From positions 62,001 to 126,000 of the forward strand of contig DAOQWA010000003.1 in NCBI GenBank assembly GCA_035341855.1: 64,000 nt of DNA, written 5' to 3'. Below the pieces are notes generated by a model, which made no database searches, was not told the origin of the DNA, and was given only the letters and a program-made list of their open reading frames with translations. Positions 60,566-64,000 of the stretch are shown here, piece after piece; position 1 is the stretch's first letter, and every line of letters begins with the position of its first letter. The DNA is from QQVM01 sp035341855 (GTDB lineage: Bacteria; Bacteroidota; Bacteroidia; AKYH767-A; 2013-40CM-41-45). The translations under genes and the position numbers were made by a program.

Positions 60566-60599
60566 GATCCGGTCTCGGTAAGAGCCGGATCTTTTTTTT
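60566..60599 (+). terminator. Intrinsic terminator after the cupredoxin gene
   Basis: GATCCGG pairs with CCGGATC, continuing through CTC/GAG with one bulged T around the loop GGTAA, followed by eight U (60592-60599). It lies 46 bases after the stop of the cupredoxin gene and 6 before the end of the thioesterase gene on the other strand. Confidence 0.9.
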
Positions 60600-60605
60600 G
60601 CGGCT

Positions 60606-61028
60606 TCACTTCAAAGTCCCGGCTTCATATGAATGAATTAAATTTTTCCATTCAACAGGAACTTCAATCGACTTTTGTTCTGTGTAGTCGAATGCGACCA
60701 TTACCGTGCTTGCTTCAGCAATCAGAACCTCCTTTTCATTGTCAATCTTGACAAGGCGATATTGGAGATCAAAACTCTTGTTCCCCATTCTATTGCAACG
60801 TGTATAGATTTCTATCCTGTCATTGATGTGAATTGGATAGATAAAATCTACACTTGCCTTTGCAAGAATAATTCCTCGTTTTGACCAATTATAATCCCAT
60901 CCTACAATATCATTGAAGTAAGCGATCCTTGCTTGTTCGATGTAAGTCAGATAGCAAGCATTATTTACATGATTAAACGCATCCAGATCTGAAAAACGAA
61001 TTTCTATTTTTGTTTTGTGGCGGTACAT
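60606..61028 (-). CDS. YbgC/FadM-type acyl-CoA thioesterase
   Basis: A 140-residue hot-dog-fold thioesterase (4HBT family). The active-site motif FSDLDAFNHVNN supplies the catalytic Asp16, followed by the YLTYIEQARIAYF helix; the later segment KASVDFIYPIHINDRIEI is typical. It would hydrolyse acyl-CoA or acyl-ACP thioesters; chain length preference cannot be read. It is monocistronic with an exact TATCTTTG promoter box about 90 bases upstream, divergent from the glycosyltransferase gene. Confidence 0.9.
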   Translation of the reverse strand: MYRHKTKIEIRFSDLDAFNHVNNACYLTYIEQARIAYFNDIVGWDYNWSKRGIILAKASVDFIYPIHINDRIEIYTRCNRMGNKSFDLQYRLVKIDNEKEVLIAEASTVMVAFDYTEQKSIEVPVEWKNLIHSYEAGTLK

Positions 61029-61119
61029 AAGCTAAAAAAATGGTGTTGCTGATGAAAGATGAAATTGATGATTGATTTAGAACTTTGCTTCAGTTCAGCT
61101 AAATAATTTTGTTTGCATT

Positions 61120-61127
61120 CAAAGATA
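61120..61127 (-). promoter_or_regulatory. -7 promoter element of the thioesterase gene (TATCTTTG)
   Basis: On the minus strand TATCTTTG is an exact match. The start codon at 61028 would be preceded by a leader of about 85 bases. Confidence 0.5.
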
Positions 61128-61151
61128 GATGAATTTGATTCAAGCAGAATC

Positions 61152-61183
61152 TTGGCAGGAGCAAGAAGCTTTCTTTATATTTG
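61152..61183 (+). promoter_or_regulatory. Promoter of the 61221 glycosyltransferase gene (TTG-N21-TATATTTG)
   Basis: TTG at 61152-61154 and TATATTTG at 61176-61183 are 21 bases apart, matching both promoter halves. The predicted start near 61190 gives a leader of about 30 bases. Confidence 0.6.
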
Positions 61184-61220
61184 TGGAATGAATTCAATGA
61201 CGAGGCGTAAGTAACTGATT

Positions 61221-62297
61221 ATGAGAATATTATTTCTTGTGCCTTATCCGAAAGGACTTGCAGCGAGTCAGCGATTTAGATTCGAGCAATATTTTCAGAT
61301 CCTCCTCCAAGAAGGGCATTCGCTAAAAGTGTCTTCCTTTCTTGATACAAAGGCATGGAGCATTCTTTACAGACCCGGTCATTGGTTCCAAAAAATGACT
61401 GCAATTCTAAGAGGCTACATTCGAAGGTTCAGCGACATTTTTCAGATTAAAAAATACGATTTCGTTTTTATTCACCGAGAGGCTGCACCATTTGGTCCGC
61501 CATTATTTGAATGGTTGATAGGTCGTGTGTTCAAAAAAAAGATCATTTACGATTTTGATGATGCAATTTGGATTCCCAATGCATCTGAAAGTAATAGTAC
61601 ACTTTCAAAATTATTCAAGAATTTCTCTAATGTTAGTAAGATCTGCAGATGGTCATACAGAGTGAGTGTAGGGAATCAGTTTCTCAAGGATTTTGCTCTT
61701 AATTACAATAACAATGTCTTGTTGAACCCTACCACAATTGATACCGACTTACATCATAATACTACGAAGGAGCATAAGAAAAGTAAGTTTATTTTCGGAT
61801 GGACAGGCTCACATTCGACAATACAATTTCTTGATGTTTTAGTTCCTGTATTTCAGGAGATGGAAAAGACAGAGGATTTTGAATTTCATGTGATCTGTGA
61901 TATTGCACCCAGGTTCAGCCTTCAATCATTAAAATACATTGTTTGGAAGAAAGAAACAGAAATTGAAGACTTGCTTAAATTTAATGTAGGTGTAATGCCA
62001 TTGCCTGATGATATTTGGTCTAAAGGAAAATGTGGATTTAAAGCACTGCAATATATGGCTCTTGGTATTCCTGCAGTAGTTTCAAATGTTGGTGTAAATG
62101 CCCAAATAGTTGACCATGGTATTAACGGATGTATATGCAATAATGAAAGTGACTGGAAGCATTATTTGAAGAAACTTCTTAAGGAGGAGGAATATCTAAA
62201 GGAGTTATCTGCCAATACCCGTGAGAAGATCGTGAAAAACTATTCTGTTGAAGCAAATAAACCCAATTTCCTTAGCTTATTTGATGATAAAAAATAA
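61221..62297 (+). CDS. GT4-like glycosyltransferase
   Basis: A 358-residue GT-B glycosyltransferase. The N-terminal domain opens RILFLVPYPKGLAASQRFRFEQY; a DFDDAIW motif (about residue 113-119) follows, seen in Bacteroidota GT4 enzymes. The C-terminal domain has KFIFGWTGSHST, VICDIAPRFS, NVGVMPLPDDIWSKGKCGFKALQYMALG in parts (GKCGFKALQYMALGIPAVVS). Probable role in surface polysaccharide or glycan synthesis; substrate unknown. It stands alone with its own promoter, not in a polysaccharide cluster. Confidence 0.9.
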   Translation: MRILFLVPYPKGLAASQRFRFEQYFQILLQEGHSLKVSSFLDTKAWSILYRPGHWFQKMTAILRGYIRRFSDIFQIKKYDFVFIHREAAPFGPPLFEWLIGRVFKKKIIYDFDDAIWIPNASESNSTLSKLFKNFSNVSKICRWSYRVSVGNQFLKDFALNYNNNVLLNPTTIDTDLHHNTTKEHKKSKFIFGWTGSHSTIQFLDVLVPVFQEMEKTEDFEFHVICDIAPRFSLQSLKYIVWKKETEIEDLLKFNVGVMPLPDDIWSKGKCGFKALQYMALGIPAVVSNVGVNAQIVDHGINGCICNNESDWKHYLKKLLKEEEYLKELSANTREKIVKNYSVEANKPNFLSLFDDKK

Positions 62298-62397
62298 AAT
62301 GGTTAGGAGAATGGCAGAAATATTTGTTTAATTTGGCAACAAGACGGAACTGATCCGGATTGGCCGGTACACAATTTACGAATCGAAAAAAAGAGAA

Positions 62398-63501
62398 ATG
62401 GAGACAACAGATACAGCTTTGAAGCAGATAGCATTATCAGAAGTACATCAGAATTTAGGTGCCAAAATGGTCCCTTTCGCCGGCTATCTGATGCCGGTAT
62501 CTTATGAAGGAATTAATGCCGAGCATGAAACAGTAAGGAGTGGAGTTGGCGTATTTGATGTTTCCCACATGGGTGAATTTATTTTGAAAGGTGAAGATGC
62601 CTTAGAACTTATTCAACGGCTTACCAGTAACGACGCCTCCAAATTGATCGATGGGAAAGTTCAATATTCATGTATTCCAAATGAAAGTGGCGGGATCGTT
62701 GACGATCTTCTTGTATATCGTATCGACGAAAAAACATATATGCTGGTGGTTAATGCCGGCAATATTGATAAAGATTGGAACTGGTTTCAAAGCCGAAATA
62801 CGAACAAGGTTGAAATGCATAACATTTCCGACAAGACTTCCTTACTTGCCGTACAGGGGCCGATGGCAGCAGAAGCACTGCAATCATTAACGGATATGGA
62901 TTTGAAGAATATGGAATACTATACATTCAAGAAAGGAAAATTTGCAGGCATAGATAATGTGTTAGTTTCTGCAACAGGATATACAGGCGCCGGTGGTTTT
63001 GAAATTTATTTTGAAAATGCACATGCCCTCGTTATTTGGAATAAAATATTTGAAGCCGGAAAGAAATACAATATTAAACCGATCGGACTCGGGGCCAGGG
63101 ATACTTTAAGACTGGAAATGGGATTTTGTCTGTATGGTAATGATATTGATGATAACACATCACCACTAGAAGCAGGCTTAGGTTGGATAACCAAATTTAC
63201 AAAAGCATTCACCAATTCGGAAGCGCTCAAAGCTGAGAAGGAGAGAGGATTAAACAAAAAACTCATCGGACTAGAAATGCTGGAAAGAGGAATTCCTCGT
63301 CATGATTATGAAGTGCAAAATAATGAAGGTAAAACGATAGGCAGGGTAACTTCCGGTACCCAAAGCCCTACCTTACAAAAAGCTATTGCTATGGCTTATC
63401 TTGAGTCGGCATCAGCAATTGAAGGTACCGAGGTGAATGTGATCATCCGGGATAAACCTGTCAAAGCTAAGGTTGTCAAGTTCCCTTTCATCAAAAAATA
63501 A
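62398..63501 (+). CDS. gcvT: Glycine cleavage system T protein (aminomethyltransferase)
   Basis: Transfers the methylene group from the aminomethyl-lipoyl H protein to tetrahydrofolate, releasing ammonia. The 367-residue chain has the folate-binding GcvT domain (VGVFDVSHMGEF, GGIVDDLLVYR with the conserved Asp, GYTGAGGFEIYFE, ARDTLRLEMG) and the C-terminal beta-barrel (VTSGTQSPTLQKAIAMAY). Length is standard. gcvH and gcvP are not in the window. comB follows 36 bases later on the same strand. Confidence 0.96.
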   Translation: METTDTALKQIALSEVHQNLGAKMVPFAGYLMPVSYEGINAEHETVRSGVGVFDVSHMGEFILKGEDALELIQRLTSNDASKLIDGKVQYSCIPNESGGIVDDLLVYRIDEKTYMLVVNAGNIDKDWNWFQSRNTNKVEMHNISDKTSLLAVQGPMAAEALQSLTDMDLKNMEYYTFKKGKFAGIDNVLVSATGYTGAGGFEIYFENAHALVIWNKIFEAGKKYNIKPIGLGARDTLRLEMGFCLYGNDIDDNTSPLEAGLGWITKFTKAFTNSEALKAEKERGLNKKLIGLEMLERGIPRHDYEVQNNEGKTIGRVTSGTQSPTLQKAIAMAYLESASAIEGTEVNVIIRDKPVKAKVVKFPFIKK

Positions 63502-63537
63502 TTTGATGTCTATTATTAAATTTTACAATATATTTTC

Positions 63538-64000
63538 ATGGATGTATCTCAAACAATAAAGATTGATGCTTGCTTTTCACCACATCTTTATCCTGTATAT
63601 AAGGATGATGAAAGTATTGTAGTGATCATCGATGTGTTAAGAGCAACCTCCGCAATATGTACAGCCTTTGAGCATGGCGCCGTTAAAGTAATCCCTGTTG
63701 CTTCGATTGCTGAAGCAAAAGTGTACAAAGAAAAAGGATATAAGGTTGGAGCCGAGCGTGATGGTGTGATGGTCGACGGGTTTGATTTTGGCAATTCTCC
63801 TTTCAGTTATATGGGTGAAAATGTGAAGGATCAGACGATCGTGATTACAACCACAAATGGAACACAGGCTATTGAAGCCGCACGCAAAGCATATAAAGTT
63901 GTCATTGGATCGTTCATAAATATATCAGCACTCTGCGATTGGTTGATCTCTGAAAAGCGGCCGGTACTGCTTCTTTGCAGCGGCTGGAAGAATAAGTTTA
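63538..64000 (+). CDS. comB: 2-phosphosulfolactate phosphatase (N-terminal part)
   Basis: The first 154 codons of a ComB-family Mg-dependent phosphatase; the rest lies past the window. Family motifs are VVIIDVLRATSAICTAFEHGA in two parts (IIDVLRATSAI, FEHGA), GAERDG, FDFGNSPFSY and ITTTNGTQA. In archaea ComB makes sulfolactate for coenzyme M; in Bacteroidota its substrate is not established and a link to sulfonate or sulfonolipid metabolism is only inference. ATG 63538 is followed by the full conserved start. Confidence 0.92.
   Translation, partial: MDVSQTIKIDACFSPHLYPVYKDDESIVVIIDVLRATSAICTAFEHGAVKVIPVASIAEAKVYKEKGYKVGAERDGVMVDGFDFGNSPFSYMGENVKDQTIVITTTNGTQAIEAARKAYKVVIGSFINISALCDWLISEKRPVLLLCSGWKNKF

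Noticed and set aside
1..64000. Insertion sequences, integrases, toxin-antitoxin or phage-defence genes
   Set aside because: No transposase, integrase, nuclease-helicase set or small paired toxin/antitoxin frames were recognised anywhere in the window.

Overview
The window is a chromosomal segment of a member of the Bacteroidota. The evidence is: five proteins with type IX secretion (T9SS) type A C-terminal sorting domains, one giant protein with a gliding-motility-type (type B) C-terminal domain, families largely typical of the phylum (DUF4199, DUF5686, a long NusB, leucine dehydrogenase), little Shine-Dalgarno sequence before starts, and repeated matches to the Bacteroidota promoter -7 element TAnnTTTG, several with a TTG/TTTG element 19-21 bases upstream. 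Genus cannot be fixed from the sequence; a free-living aerobe outside the classic Bacteroides group is most likely. No tRNA, rRNA, CRISPR array, insertion sequence or prophage was found.

Layout. 1-14 kb: housekeeping genes: accA (cut by the window edge), a lipoprotein, dnaB, an MsbA-like ABC exporter, leucine dehydrogenase, then a co-directional run nusB - DUF1573 - yajC - YbbR - coaE - ligase-associated exonuclease - nnr, and on the other strand tsaC and a transaldolase-like aldolase preceded by the SRP RNA gene (14100-14196, minus strand). 14.3-20.1 kb: a membrane/envelope run DUF4199 - GT2 glycosyltransferase (interrupted by an in-frame TAA) - GT4 glycosyltransferase - DUF5686 outer-membrane-type protein - YkgJ cysteine-cluster protein. 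20.1-27 kb: a large secreted beta-propeller, a TonB C-terminal-domain protein, an orphan OmpR-type response regulator, mqnE of the futalosine menaquinone route, and a smaller secreted propeller in a loose stretch. 27-36 kb (minus strand): rluD, a secreted protein, a PASTA protein, a double D-Ala-D-Ala ligase fused in one chain, and a secreted prolyl oligopeptidase. 36.6-46.6 kb: a beta-helix-like secreted protein, a small unknown gene, and a 2572-residue protein of 16 PKD-like and about 11 Ig-like repeats. 47-56 kb: terC, aroK, a PyrR-like phosphoribosyltransferase, an NlpC/P60 hydrolase, rlmD, rocD, and a tight four-gene operon joining a split, degenerate histidine-kinase-like pair to psuK and psuG. 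56.5-64 kb: an AsmA-like/GT51 transglycosylase fusion, an unknown gene, miaE, a secreted cupredoxin, a thioesterase, a GT4 glycosyltransferase, gcvT and the start of comB.

The most unusual items are the tandem Ddl fusion with one divergent active site (31144-33852), the split kinase-like pair whose expected phospho-acceptor His is Asn, in one operon with pseudouridine catabolism (52282-56203), the AsmA-GT51 fusion (56536-58509), and the intact but stop-interrupted GT2 gene (14882-15844). All functional statements rest on reading motifs by eye; no database search was run.
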